Positions 21,091-34,369 of a stretch of 64,000 bases of DNA are shown one piece after another. The stretch's first letter is position 1, and each line of letters starts with the position of its first letter. The position numbers and the translations under genes are program-made. This DNA is from Platanthera guangdongensis. Lineage: Eukaryota; Streptophyta; Magnoliopsida; Asparagales; Orchidaceae. The stretch spans positions 18,835,059-18,899,058 of the forward strand of contig CM077152.1 in the NCBI GenBank assembly GCA_039583875.1, read 5' to 3'. The notes beneath the pieces were generated by a model. The model was not told the DNA's origin and did no database searches. It saw only the letters and a program-made list of their open reading frames with translations.

Positions 21091-24000
21091 CAATACAACA
21101 TTTTAGCTCTATGGCCACATTTTTTTTTGCGGAGTTTCTAAAAACGCCGTTGTAGTTATATGTTAATGTTGCTTTTTGGCGGCGCTTTTAATGAAAAACG
21201 TGGCCAAATGCATTAAAAAAAACGAAAAAAAATTAACCCGACCCTTATTTTAACCTGGCGCTATTCAGTCGATGCCCTAGATTTATCCCACCGCTTCCCA
21301 TTCATCGCGCCGCATCCCATTCATCACGCTGCATCCCATTCTCCATCTCCAAGCCGGTGAAGCTCTACTGGAGGCCTACATTTCTCGATCTCCAAGCCGG
21401 TGAAGCTCTGCTGGAGGCCTGCATCTCAATCTAGCCCTAACATCGTCGATCCAAGCTCTGTTGGAGCCCTACTTCTCGATCTCCAAGCCCTTCTACGGAG
21501 TGCGGCTGGTGGCGACACCTTCTGCGGAGTGCGGTTGGCGGCGACATTAGCTCCTCCTTTCGATCTATTCTCTTCCTAAACAGGTATAAGCTCTGTTTTT
21601 CACCAGTGATGGAAGACAGATAGGGCAATGCGCGGGTTGAAATCCCTCTCAAAAGACCTACCTCCTTCCTCTTTTCTACTGAAAAAATGATTATTTTCCT
21701 ATAGTTTGTGTTAATGCCCAAGAGGGCTGAATTTTTTTGATTTTCTTTCATCCTTCCTAATTCATTTTCAATTTATTTTTCAGTTTTTAAAAATTCTGCT
21801 CTACTGTGATGTTTTTGTTTCCACCGAAGAGGGAAATTGAATATTCCTGCAGTTTGTGTTTCTTGATTACAAATAAATCATGCTGATAATTAGAAATACT
21901 TCAATACACTGATGTTCCATTCGAGGGGGATTTCAGCCTTTAGTTATGCTTTGCCTCGGCTATTAGAAATATGCTAAATAATGCTTAGATTTAATTTTTC
22001 AATTGGTTTGCCGCATGCTTAGCTATGGAGTTCGTTTATCAAATTAAAATTTCATGTCTTTTAAGTGTTTGATGGAATTACTAAAATAAAGTTTTCCTTT
22101 AAAGTGGAGCTTTCCTTTCAAGTGTTTGATGGAATTACTAATGTCATTCTCTTTCTGTTTTTCAAAACTTTAATGTTTTTTTTTACAATACTTCATCAAA
22201 GTATAAGCCCAAATTAATGCTTTTGTGAATGATTCAAACAAGTATAGGTCATATGGAATGGAAAAATCACTGTATTTTGTTTTTGAAAAATCTTTGATAC
22301 TAATTAGCCCTCTACCTAACATAAATTTGATTTTTGAATAACTTGCAAAATTTGATTGGCCACTAGATTGTAAACACCTTGTCTTGTGTTCATGTCCTTC
22401 CATGTATTTAATGCTTAAACATCTTTTTCTTTGACTAGATTGTAATACTTCATCTACTTATGCTTTATTGAGATTTATTAAAAAACTTTGTGCACTTGTT
22501 TTAATCTAATTGTTAGTTCTATCTTAGCTAAATTGTTTATAATATAAAAAAATAATTTATTGATGTATTCACGTTGCTTTTAAGATTATATACAACACAC
22601 ATATTTTAATCTAATTGGTTTGTTCATTTCATTTATTAATATATGTACACATCAAATTTTTTTATCAAAAATGGATAAAAAATGGATGAAAGAGCCACGT
22701 CAATCAAAAATTTACGTAGAAGGACATGAAATATTTGCTAGATTTATTCTATAGATATACACCAGTTGGAGAAAAATGTCCATGCCCTTCCATAGATGAT
22801 GTCTCTTATTCAAGGACAAAGCTCGAACAATGCGACTTTGAAAGAGTTTTATGTATGACTGACTTTGAAAGAGTTTTAATGGAAGGTATTTGATAGCAGG
22901 TGAACAAGGAGAAAACAACGGTGGTATCGCATGAACTGATTCATGCTAGCATGTCTTGAATTTACTTGAGATGTTTTATACATGCAACTGTTTTGTTAAA
23001 AGTTTATATCATGTTAAAATCTTAGGAATATGTTTGACACTTTTCCGATTGGGTAGATTTATTTGTTGTTTTGTTTGGAATTTGCATATTGAATTAATAT
23101 TTCTTAGTATGGTCATGAGTAGAATATGTTGGTCTGAAAGATACCCCAAAATGCTCATTATGAGAACAACAATTAACCTATAAAGCTCACCAATTTTTTG
23201 TGTATATATACATGCTTATAATTTGCTAATTTTTATTACTTTGAATTGTGCAAATATTAAATATGATATTTTACATTAACTAGCTTGAATACTCTAAGTT
23301 TAAATTCTGAACACATGTTTAGGAATTAAGAAATCATATTCTATTGATTACTCATAAAATACTGGTGATTGTACTCAGCGTCGTTTATTATTAAACTTTT
23401 GGCATTTAAAGTTTTGCATGACAAAAGTCTATAAAGCTCTTTCAAGTTGTTATATCGTGTTTGCTATGTTGCTTTGATAGGTGGTGTTGATACTTATGTG
23501 CGGTTGTGCAGAGTTTACTGGCAGATGAACATAGCAATCCTTCAGGAATAGTTCATTGTTTATTAAACAGGTGTTTATAACCTATACCTTGGAAATATTT
23601 GATAGATTGAAGATATAAATTGCCATATCTATTTGTTTTGGGAGGGAGTCCTGCTGTACATGAATTATTTTAGATTAAACCAATAATTAGTATCTTACAG
23701 ATATTTGTTATATATTTTTCCTAATGAAGACTCCACCTTAATTAATATACATTTCCTTTGTCATTTTGTTCCTGTTGTGTTTTTTTGTATTCATTGTATT
23801 TATCTCTTTATCTGTAGCTATTTCCATCTTCTCCCCATGTTGGGTGAATTCTTCATGTGAATTCTTCAGTTCAAATGAGTTTAAATTTCAATATGAAATC
23901 TTTGTTATTGTAGGTAGGATATGTTTGAGTTTATGTGTAAATCTGGTTGGGGAGAGGTATCGCCCTCTGACTCTTCATAAAAACATATAGTATCTGAGAT

Positions 24001-24093
24001 TATTTATCTTTATAAATTACTTGAACATTATTCTACTAATTCACGCTTTAGTATTCTGTAAAAAAATTATCTATTTTAATCTATATTAAATAA

Positions 24094-24150
24094 AGTGGTT
24101 TTAGTTGGCGATTTGCACGGTGACCTTTCCCAGACAAGATCTGCTAGGTA
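24094..24150 (+). pseudogene. calcineurin-like phosphatase exon fragment
   Basis: Reads KVVLVGDLHGDLSQTRSAR and then a stop. GDLHGD is the metal-binding motif of calcineurin-like phosphoesterases, and the context resembles the Shewanella-like (SLP) plant phosphatases. Only one short block is recognisable, so this is a tentative call. It lies inside the CACTA element, 250 bp from the kinase fragment. Confidence 0.45.
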
Positions 24151-24402
24151 GAAAGTTGCATCCTAGCTGGATTTCTTTAGCTTGTTAATTTTATTTTAAG
24201 GATTTGATTTATCATTATCATTTTTGAAAGCATGTAGCAATAACACCTGAGACCAAATCCTTTTTTACCCAGTTACGTGATATTTTAGTGATAGAATGAT
24301 ATATTTATGCTGTTTGGACATACACAATTAGCTGAGTAGGTTAAAAGAAAAAATGTACATTGTTGCCACACTCATTTTGCTGACAAGTAAAGAAGCTGGT
24401 GA

Positions 24403-24744
24403 GAGATAGAGAAGCAGTTTGATTCAATCATCGATCAAAACCTGAACCAGAACTACAACCCGGAGGTGGAAAAGATGATCCAAATTGCTCTTCTCTGTAC
24501 GCAAGCAACATCGGAAGAACGCCCAATGATGTCGGAGGTTGTGCGGATGCTCTACACGCAATTAGCTGCAGAGAGATGAGAGGAATGGCAGCAGGTTGAG
24601 GTCACCAGGAGGCAGGACTATGAAACTCTTCCATCCATAACTTGGAGGCAGTGGAGTTATCCGGTGGAAGATGATTGCTCGCTCTATCTCCCGCAGCGGA
24701 ATGAGGGTGAGAACTTGATTCATAAAGGAATCCCCACCCATTGA
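24403..24744 (+). pseudogene. SERK/NIK-type LRR receptor-kinase C-terminal fragment
   Basis: Reads EIEKQFDSIIDQNLNQNY, then VEKMIQIALLCTQATSEERP and MMSEVVRML: kinase subdomains X-XI with the invariant Arg, as in SERK/NIK LRR-II receptor kinases. The family's ERW-EEWQ-VE tail segment follows with a TGA where Trp is expected (AER*EEWQQVEVTRRQ). The frame then stays open to TGA 24742-24744. There is no ATP site, catalytic loop or LRRs, so it is an isolated last-exon fragment captured by the CACTA element. Confidence 0.75.
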
Positions 24745-25353
24745 GCTTTGTAATTGTATAATTTTTTTTAATTTAGCATCTTCACAATATTATTTTTATG
24801 CTTACATTTATTCAATTCTGTAAAGTAAATAATGTTGAATTTTAATTTGCATAAAAAAATCAAAATGTACATTTTTTTAAAAATAGGTTTTGGTTGAAAT
24901 GGAGGTTGAGAATTATCTTTCATGCACATTCCTTCTTGACTGAATATGACTATTGATGTGATACATTGTTTAATGTACCGATGGAGCAAGCAGAAGGCCC
25001 ACTGTTTCAATTTTTTTAAAAAACAACAATAAAACATTTGGCGGCGTTTGCTATGAAAGAGCGCCGCCGATGTCGGTTTCATTAGGGGCGCTTTAAGACG
25101 GAAAACACCGCCAAAATCATTATTTAATCTGATCAATATATTTGCGTTAGCCGTGTTTTTATATGTAAAAAACTTCGCTGTATGCATTAGGCAATAACAG
25201 TGCTTTGTACAAAACGCCGCAAAGGTTTTAGCGGCACCTCTTATCGCAACGAACTTGCGGCGTTTGCCAAAACGCCGCCATATGAATAGTGACGTTTAAA
25301 AAGCGTCGTGAAAGGCCTAAAAAACGCCGCGATATGTATGCTTTGTTGTAGTG

Positions 25354-26664
25354 ACCCGAGCCACGTACGAGCCAAGTTGAAGCTGCCCGACGAAGCTCAA
25401 TCTCCCAATTTTCAAGTGACGTCCCCAACCGCAAGTTCAGACACTGCACTATCACGTTCAAAATCAGCAAGAAGCTCAGTGCAACCCATCAACGCAAAGC
25501 GCAACTCGTTACAAACTCCCGCGCGCGACGGTCCGTCGTTCGCTACGTGTTATGTGTTCTCTCATCTCAAAACTGTAACGAGAGGTGGTCTGTCACCCTC
25601 GCCTTCACAAACAAGTTGCAACAGTCAAAAAATAGCGGACTTTGACCGTCACAGATCCGGTGACATGATTTTTTACCCGGTTGAGGGATTTTTCCACGCT
25701 AAAACTTCGTGTGTACAATCGACCTACTTTATTAACTTTATACGCGCTCGATCGTTCCGAGAGCTAAGACGGTCTAGATTATTCTGGTCCGACCGGGACG
25801 AGGAGTTAGACCACAACATAGATAATCAATTTTGTTTTAAAAAAACTTACTTTGAAAATAAATTCAACGAGATAATTATAATTCTCATCTTGAAAATTAA
25901 GGCTTCATTTGTTCCGCATTTAGGGGCAGTGTTTGGAGGAAACGGTGCCGTCCGACGGCAAATCAAACGAACCTCCATCTTTGTTTGTCGTGTTTGAACC
26001 CACATCAAAGAGGAGCATCCGAAAACAGTGTGTATAGAAAATGGAGCGGGGCTGAAAACACACGCGGAAAAACAAATGATACCTTAAGGTGGCGTTTCGT
26101 TTTGGTCAAAGGGTGGGGCCAAAAAGACCAAACCAAATGAGGCGGAAGTCTAAAACTATAATATATACCCTAAACCCTAATATATATCGAATATGAGATA
26201 AAGGAGTTTGCGGAACTGTAAATTTCGCAAATAAATTACTATAATTGTCCCATTAATACATTATTATCCACAACGCGTGCACCGCCAAGGAAAATCCGAC
26301 CGGATCAAAAGTAGAGGCGGGGAGAGCCGATCCGACCCCACGTTGCGGCCATCCCAGACATTTCCAATTAATAATTATTATTAAATATAAATCTTATTAT
26401 TATTATTAATGTTTATACGACTTGTTCCGCTTCTGGTTACCTTCCTTCGATGTCCGATATAACTCTACCCAGGGGAGCCAAGGAGTTCTCGTCTAGGGCA
26501 CTCTGTTTACACCGTTGCCCTTTGCCACCAAGAAAAGGGCGCGCATTCTCTTCTTCTCCGTCAAAAATTTTCCGATCTTCGGCCTTCATCTGGCAATGCA
26601 AGTCGGCCACATCCGGAAGGGGAATTCGGATCTGTCGTAGACACGTTTATTAGAGCTCCGGATA
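25354..26664. other. intergenic region 5' of the GT8 gene
   Basis: Starts with the CACTA target duplicate, then probable continuation of the LTR-like segment (25357-25850), a Tourist-like element, and the probable promoter and 5' UTR of the GT8 gene (about 26400-26664). An open frame over 25308-25997 spans the CACTA junction and MITE and is not a gene. Confidence 0.4.
25901..26083. mobile_element. Tourist-like MITE candidate
   Basis: A 183-bp segment with inverted ends GGCTTCATTTGTTCCGC and GCGGAAAAACAAATGATACC. TAA precedes and TTA follows, so a TAA/TTA target site is likely but not an exact duplicate in this register. The ends resemble those of the MITE at 17249. Confidence 0.5.
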
Positions 26665-29600
26665 ATGGAGAGGCGATCGGGATTTGTTTGGCAGGTGGTG
26701 GTGGTGGTGGTGATGGTGGCTTGGGAGGCGGTAGCAAGGGATGTGTCGCCGGTGGTAGCAGGTCGTGCGTCGCCGGCGGTGGCAGGGGGCGCGTTGCCGG
26801 TTGTGGCTGGAGGTGTTGAGCTGGCCGTGGAGGGGCGTAAACGCCACGCATATGCGTCGATGATGTACATGGGAACGCCGAGGGATTACGAGTTCTATGT
26901 CGCTACAAGGGTGATGATGAGATCCCTCGCGAAGCTTAAGGTTGATGCCGACCTCGTCGTCATTGCATCTGTCGATGTCCCGATCGATTGGATCCACAAT
27001 TTGTACGTTGCCTATCTCCTTCTTCATCTAAATCTTTTTCCTGGTTTTCATTCTCTTATAAGTAAACAAAGGATTTATGATTCCGAGCAAAGGATATCAT
27101 GTTGGTGAGCCGGCCGTTTTTTGCAGGATGGTTGACTATTCATTTGTCTTTTTTTTTGTTAACAATGGATTATCCTGGGATTTAAGCTATTTTCCTGTTA
27201 ATTTGTCTGAGCTATTTTTTCGACATTTTGTGAATTTCTGGAGTAATTATCCTGGGATTTAAGCTATTTTCCTGACATATAATTTTAAAAATTTCACTTC
27301 TGGGTGCTGTTCCTTTGATTCCTGCGGGAAATCAAAACTCTCGAGCTATTTTTTTCATCATTTCTTTATGTTTTCAGTAGATATCGATTTTAAGATTTTG
27401 GATGTTTGCTTGTTACTGTCGTGGATTACTGCCTTATCTTCTGATCCACGACTAAAAAATTGCTTTTTGTTCTGCTTTCTCTTGGTTTCGTAGGCAAGAT
27501 AAAGAAGGATGCTTCTGCTTGTTTTTTTCCCTTACACTTTGGCAATAGTTGAAGTATCCTTCAGTTGAAACTAGGATTGGATATGAAATTTTCTTTAAAA
27601 TTTGTGTTCTTTTAAAAGTTTTCTCCATGAGATTTTAAGTACATTGAAGTCGTACATTCTGGCCGTAAGATTGTACTGCCCGGACGCATATGTAACTAGC
27701 CAGGCTTATCTGTGTCACTTATCTTGTTTCTATATGTAACCAGCCAGGCTTATCTATGAACAATTATTGATATAACTAGCGTTTACCTCAGTTTTCCACA
27801 TGAAAACCAATGGATGCAATTCAAAAGACTTTTTTTAATAATGGATGAAAGGGAAAGCTTGGGTAGCTAGCATTGACCTTGTAAGTGTTGAAGGGCTGAC
27901 TGCTAAGGGTAGCCTTCCCAGAGGAAGGAACGCGAGTAGCCTGCTCGCCGTTGGATCAATCCTGCTCGCCATCCGATCAAAGTGTTTACTCGCCTTTTTT
28001 TAAATGTTTTCTCGCCTTTATTGCTGATGGTTAGATCGGTCATCCAACGTCCATCTTTTGCTCGCTCCCAAAGCTAGGAACGCTACCAGTACGGAAAAAG
28101 TTTTCCTGACTCGGTCGGGTGTTGAAAGATTAAACTAGATTAACTAGAGCTGACCTGGTCAACATTGACGAAATGCTTGTGTCTACCAGTATGCTGTACA
28201 ATATCTATGAATCTATATTAACTATCTTTAAGAACTTGGTTCCATTTCCAGTATAATAGTGTTTGATGGAATCATAAGGTGATAAGTTATGACTGTGATA
28301 TAAAGGTACATACCTATTGCATGGAGCTCTTGTTGATCTAATGTTGACATTCTTTTTCTATGTAAACAGGAAGAATGAGGATGGGGTGAGGGTGGTGACA
28401 GTAGAGAATTTGAAGAATCCGTATGAGCACCAAAAGAACTTCAACGTTCGATTCAGACTAACTTTAAACAAGCTTTATGCATGGAGCTTAGTGGATTATG
28501 ACCGAGTTGTAATGTTGGATTCTGACAATTTATTCCTTCAAGGAACTGATGAACTATTTCAGTGTGGTCAGTTTTGTGCTGTCTTCATCAACCCATGTAT
28601 CTTCCATACTGGTCTCTTTGTTCTCCAGGTAAGGATTTGCTATTCATACTTTATTAAACGTAAGTGGTCAGAGTGAAGTATCCATGATGATAATGAATGT
28701 AGTTTCTCATTAATTTATACATTTGCTTATGATATCTGATTTTTTGGTGAATGAAATGTAATTGCCAGGGCAAGTTAGGTTTGCTTGACTGAATTTTATG
28801 CTTGTTGGTGTCAATTTTTTTTTCAATTGTTTGTTTATGTGTAGTGCTGTCTCCTTTTCTTTATAACATCACCAAAAAGAACAAAATTATTACATCTATA
28901 TTATAATCATGTCGTAATTAACTATATAAGTTGAACCAGGATAATTTGTATTTTTATTCTTCGAAGGAAACTTGTAAAATAATCTAATTTTAATTTATCA
29001 ATGATTACTTGAAATAGAATGAGATTGAATTATGCTTCTAAAGTTTTCCAAGTTTTTCTGTGGTAGATTGATCTATTGTGCTCAAGGACTTTATTTTCAT
29101 CATTTGTAGCACAGGAGACCTTGGAAATGATGTGTATTCGGGTATCATAATTAAGGAAGCGTGAAGGAGTTTCTATTATAGCACGTGTTTGATGTTTGGA
29201 AAGCTTTGTAATTTATATTTCTATCCTACAAAATTTTGAATTAAAAAAATGATCTAATTATAATTCATCAACAAATATTGTCATGAATTATGAGAGTTTG
29301 TTTTTATACAAGACGAATTAGTTGAGCTGTTCTGGCTTCTCATTAGTAAACCAAAGATCCTAAGAATTCATCTAGTCTTGAAATCTCTATTTTATGGTTT
29401 GAAGGCTTTACTTGTATTTCAACAATTATTTGATAACAATATATGAGAAAGGATGCTGTTTCTATTCAATTTGGTATGAAGCAGCCCTAAATTTATGTTT
29501 CACCAAGTTGAAAATTATCCAAAGTAAATCATAACTTTCTTACCTAGAATAATGTGAGATGATAAATGTGATCTTAAGAAATTCTTGTAGTATGCTTGAT

Positions 29601-32122
29601 ATATGAATTTTTTTGTATCATCCTTAAAAATTTCTTTTTGTCAACTACTTTATTGGATTAAAGGTGAGAATTTTTGATGGATCCTTCCATTAAAATTTAA
29701 CTAGCGAGAAACCCTCGTGATGTGCTGGAAATCAAAACAATTATCATGAAATGCTCATTACTTTTGTAACTTGAGTTACTTAAGACGGTAAATTCAAATG
29801 CCTAGATAACGAGATATAGCAAAAGGGAGGTATTTGATGTTAATGAAACCTCAAGGGTCTATATAATAGTTAGCTAAACTTTGGGTATATAAATGATTGT
29901 TAAACGGCATGTATATGATGCATTCTTCACATTCTAATGACTATTAAATATATCTTTTGGACCCAGCAAATTTCTAAAGCAATTTTTACTAGCCTTGCAT
30001 CTAAACAGATGATATTTTGTACCTACCATGCACAAATTTGGAGGGATAGGCTATTTAAGCCATCTTTTGATGTTTGCCTCCACTGGATTTTTTACTTTAA
30101 ATGGGTTCTTTCTTGTTTCTACCTGATCTCTTTTGTTTAAGAGACTTCTAACTCCATCAATCTTTTTTTGAACGGCAGCCTTCTCTTGATGTTTTCAAGA
30201 ACATGCTTCATGAGCTGGAAGTGGTTCGGAACAATCCGGATGGTGCAGATCAGGGCTTCCTTGTTAGTTACTTTCCAGATCTACTCGACAAACCAATGTT
30301 TCATCCGCCTGTCAATGGCACAAAACTCGTTGGCACCTATCGACTTCCTTTGGGATATCAGATGGATGCTTCCTATTATTGTAAGAATGTCAAGACTTCC
30401 CATTTCTTTAAATGCTAGACCCTCAAAAAGAGTTGAGTTGAAGTGCTTAATGTGCACCCATAGTTTGGACAAAACTGAACTGAACACTGTAGTCATCAAT
30501 TATTGGTTTGAATTTTGATTTCTGGAACGATCTTTTTCAGTTTTTCAATTTTGGATCAGTTTTTTTGCTTATGTGGAACTGAACTGGCTGAAAACCGTAT
30601 AAATTAATTCAGCTGCATTAAATAATAAACTTGTAATAAACATAAATTTAAATCCACTCCAATGGCCTGAATATAGAACAATTCAGTTCTTGATAATAAA
30701 GTTCGGTTGGTTTGATTTCAGTTATACGAATTGGTTTGGCAAAATCATAGGTAGTAATGTAGTATCAACATACATAACCATTAATCCATAAACTTTGGGG
30801 ATTTCATTTTCCTTTAATCAAAATATAGCCTTAGTGATGTATAAAGCAATTCGTTAGGCCCACTATTATGAAGTGCTTGAACAGCTCTCCCAACCTTCAT
30901 CTAGATTGCAAGCAAAAATTGCTACTTTGATTAAATAGACAATGGCATAATTAACACTTATGTTGTTGATTTTTTGTTTCAGATCTCAAGCTCCGTTGGA
31001 GTATACCATGCGGACCTAACAGCGTGATAACTTTCCCTAGCGCGCCTTGGCTGAAACCTTGGTATTGGTGGTCATGGCCGGTCCTACCACTCGGGATCTC
31101 GTGGCACGAACAGCGACGGGAGAGCCTCGGGTACGAAAAGTTTCACCATAATAAGGACAATTTATCGAGATGTCCATGTATGCTTATAGCTTGTGGTTGC
31201 CCATGCCTGCATCCATACACTTCTTAACCCGAGCTGACACTTGCATGTGGGCGACCGCTAGCTGCTCCCAGACTTAAAATGTGTTATTTAATTTTGAGAA
31301 ATGAATAGTTACGAGAACTACATTGCAAGTTTGCATAATTACAAAGACTTTTCTTCTACTTTTTAACTTCGCCAAGACCTCTAAATTTACATTGTTATAT
31401 TTTGTACATGTATGGTACTAATGTCAACTTAGAGGAAAGGTCTTGGCGATTTTGAAAAGCAGAGAGTGATTATGCAAATTTGGAGGGGAGATCCCAATAA
31501 ATGACCATATTACCAATTATCTAGTTATGCATGAAGAGCTAATACTGTCATATGATTTCTCATTGTAAAATACAACAGGTACAGTACAGAGCTTCCTGCG
31601 ATGCTCATCCAGGCTGTGATATACCTTGGGATCATTGCAGTGACCCGTTTGGCCCGCCCGAATCTGTCAAAGCTGTGTTATAACCGAAGATCTGAGAAGG
31701 GTTTTGTCTTCCTCCACTCCATACTCAAGGTCGCAGTTGCCTGGTCCTTAATAGCCACGTACACTGTTCCCTTCTTCCTTATCCCCCGAACGGCTCATCC
31801 CATCCTCGGCTGGTTACTCTACTTCCTTGGCGTGGCAGCCCTTGCTTCCATTGCTATCAATTCGTTCCTCCTCTCGCCGCTCGCCGTCTTAACACCTTGG
31901 CTTGCGATTATCGGTGTTCTTGTTGTTATGGCGTGCCCGTGGTACCCCGATGGTGTCGTGAGGGCTCTCGCTGTTTTCGGATACTCCTTTTGTTGCGCTC
32001 CTCTACTGTGGATACAAATGACGAGGATGATGGGCGGCTTGCAGTTGCTGCTTGAGCGAGAGTCGTTCTTCCCTCGGTTGGGTGAATTTTCTCAGATGTC
32101 GGAATTCAACAAACTATACTAA
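26665..32122 (+). CDS. PGSIP8: GT8 glycosyltransferase, PGSIP7/8-like (GUX-related)
   Basis: Five exons, all with GT-AG junctions and compatible phases: 26665-27002, 28370-28628, 30179-30380, 30983-31130, 31579-32122. Together they give 1491 bp, 496 residues plus TAA. Residues about 8-24 are a hydrophobic signal/anchor. The glycosyltransferase family 8 domain begins at RHAYASMMYMGTPRDYEFYV and contains the metal-binding DSD motif (residues 163-165, RVVMLDSDNLFL), INPCIFHTGLFVLQPS, GADQGFLVSYFPDLL and LPLGYQMDASYY. KPWYWWSWPVLPLGISWHEQ follows. Residues 324-462 contain about five membrane spans, and the protein ends EFNKLY. This clade (PGSIP7/8, kin of the inositolphosphorylceramide glucuronosyltransferase PGSIP6/IPUT1) is expected in Golgi/endomembranes; its acceptor is unsettled. 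No lesion is visible; length and ending fit the family. Confidence 0.95.
27908..28087. mobile_element. possible MITE in GT8 intron 1
   Basis: A 180-bp segment with partly inverted ends GGTAGCCTTCCCAG and CTAGGAACGCTACC, and internal GCTCGCC/CGATC words. No convincing target duplication was found, so superfamily is not assigned. Confidence 0.35.
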
Positions 32123-34330
32123 GATTGGAAACCTTTGAGATTATTTCATGGAATCGAAATGTTTGAGGATTTTGACTCTCCATGTCGGTTCGAGATTTGT
32201 TAGGATCGATTCCTTATCGGCTGTCGGTCACATTTTGTTAGTGCAAGCGACAGTCCCTCGGTGGTTGTAGGAAATGTATGTCATTCATTTACTGCTTCGG
32301 GCTTAGAGTTAGAGCTTCGAAGCTTGCCATTTGTAAAATTTGTCTTGGTTCAGATTTGGAAGCTTCTTCTGTAAAGGTCGCATATTGGTTTGAACTTTGT
32401 ACATTTCATCTTTGTTGCCGGTATTGCGTTCAGCTTCTTGTGGGAAAACCGACTTGGAAAAGGTTAGTTTGAAGTGTTTATGTATTCATCAAATTTACTT
32501 TTTAACATTTATCTTGATGCACAATCTTTGAAAATTTGATTTTTTTGGGTTCATCAAGTTTTGCAATGTGGTTTGTATGCTTGCGATGTTTGATTCGATC
32601 TCTAGTGTTGTTAGAATATTATGATATTGATTGTCACCTTGTCTGCAACCACGATGATTTCATTTTCTCGTATAAAATGAGCGAAAGTATTCATTCGGTT
32701 TTAAGAACGTATTAACTGTTCGCAATGGCTGATGGAGCTGTAGGAGGCCTTGACTCTCTACACCCAGGTACCTACTTCTTAGAATCCAACAGGATGATTC
32801 CTAATCAATTCAAAGAGATAATTTTGAATCTGATAGAAGGTTTCTCCTTTCAGATTGCTACCGATACCTGTCTGCCACACGAAACTATAATTTATGTTCA
32901 GAAGTAAAAAAAAACTCTGAACTCTCTGTATAACATAGTTGATAGAGAATGGTATGTTTCAGAGCTCTTTCTTGCATCTTAGTATTTCTTATATTGTCCA
33001 GATAACAAGTATTTCGCCCAACGGAATCATGAGTTTATTAATTCTTGCTAACTAAAGCTCAAATATAATGCTAGGTTTTGTCAGGCTTCATGTTTTCAAC
33101 TGCTGATTTTTGCTTTTAGCATTAAATGGAGATTTTGAGTTGTTCTACCTACTATTGTTTTTACCTGCAAGAAATCTCAGTAATCCTACCACGAAACACT
33201 ATCTTCTCAAAATGCCACCACATTCTTGCAGGTATGATCAAGTGTTAGTGGTTGTGTGATATCCAGGCACCAAGAAAACAAAAAATCTGCCAAAAAAAAG
33301 TTGTTACAGAAATTCCTAACACAGGTAAACTGGCACCGCTGCCTCACGGCCCCAGTTCATCGACTTAGGGATCCATATCTGCTTCCGCGTGGAACCAATG
33401 AATCCGATATAGATTAGAGTTCCGGCTCGGGCGAGAAAGGGAGTGAGAGAGTGATGTAGAGTATGGGTGTGGATGTCCAATCATATTTCTCTCTGTCTCT
33501 TCTGTTGTTTGCAAAAACATATTGTAAGAATCTATCGAATATATAAGTATTTGTTTGGTATGACTTGAGAAAGATTCTTATCGTTACAATCTTTCAATGA
33601 TTCTATCATAAATCCGACGGATCGGCCGGTCTTTTGAGTTTGTTGCCGTTTTATGATAGCTGCTCAGATGGTAGTGGCTATATGCTAAATATTAATGAGA
33701 GCACGTGTTTAATTCTCGGCGCTGTTGCTGCTGAGAATGTCGCGCGGCTGAACATCAGAATTCACCCCACGTGAAGTTTCTCTCCAAAGATCGAGATTTG
33801 CCGCACCTTGGATTATGAAGAAGATAGGCATCTGCCCAGCAGTATGCTGCTATCTTTATGTTACTGAAAGATCAGTTTTGGGGTGCAATCTGAATGCCAC
33901 AGCAGGTTTGCTAACTCAGAGATATTGATTCTGCTTTTTTGCTATTTCTGGGGTTAATGTCTGTGCTGTATCATGAAATATAATTTGCGAATTGCAAAAG
34001 GATAGAAATAATATTCCAGATGAGATATTGGATATGCTACTATGCTTTATGTTCTTTTTTGGCAGAATTATTTTAATTTTTAATAGGCAACACAATTATA
34101 AATAACACCAAAGATGTCATGGCGTGCTTTTCTACCACTTTATGCAGAATTTGAGTACGTTAGGTTGCTTAATTGTCATTGCAATCAGGATGATTTGGAA
34201 TATAGCCGGCGGTTGCTTAATTGTCATTACAATCACATACGTTTGTTTCAGCGTTTTGCTCCATCTCAAACAAACAGATCCCTAGAAGTGTTGCCTTTTC
34301 TAACGGCCCGCCTACTTTTCATATGACTTC
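32123..34330. other. 3' UTR and intergenic region
   Basis: 3' UTR and downstream sequence of the GT8 gene followed by AT-rich DNA. Short open frames (for example 32725-32907) show no recognisable domain. I saw no tRNA, element ends or tandem repeats. Confidence 0.4.
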
Positions 34331-34369
34331 AGATATGTTGCCTATACGCCCCGTGCGGGGGACTTCTCT

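Larger units (their letters stand above)
21091..25353. mobile_element. non-autonomous CACTA (En/Spm) element with captured gene pieces
   Basis: Right end TTTGTTGTAGTG (ending 25353) is the inverse of the canonical CACTACAACAAA. The left end CAATACAACATTTT (21091) is the same with one C-to-A change. The 3-bp target duplication ACC flanks both sides (21088-21090, 25354-25356), as expected for CACTA elements. Subterminal regions carry repeated AAACGCCGC/GCGGCGTTT motifs (about 21130-21220 and 25040-25335), typical TNPA-binding-like arrays. No transposase was found in the AT-rich interior. It carries an LRR receptor-kinase fragment (24403-24744) and a short phosphatase-like fragment (24094-24150). 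Confidence 0.85.

Noticed and set aside
19902..21106. Solo LTR from TGTTAGGG (19909) to ACA (21100) flanked by TTTAG
   Set aside because: The supposed right end CAATACAACA is the left terminal repeat of the CACTA element (matches CACTACAACA; ACC duplicate on both sides). The TTTAG match needs unequal extra bases and is probably chance.
25308..25997. 230-codon open frame as a gene
   Set aside because: It crosses the CACTA terminal repeat, its target duplicate and a MITE, so it is not a biological unit.
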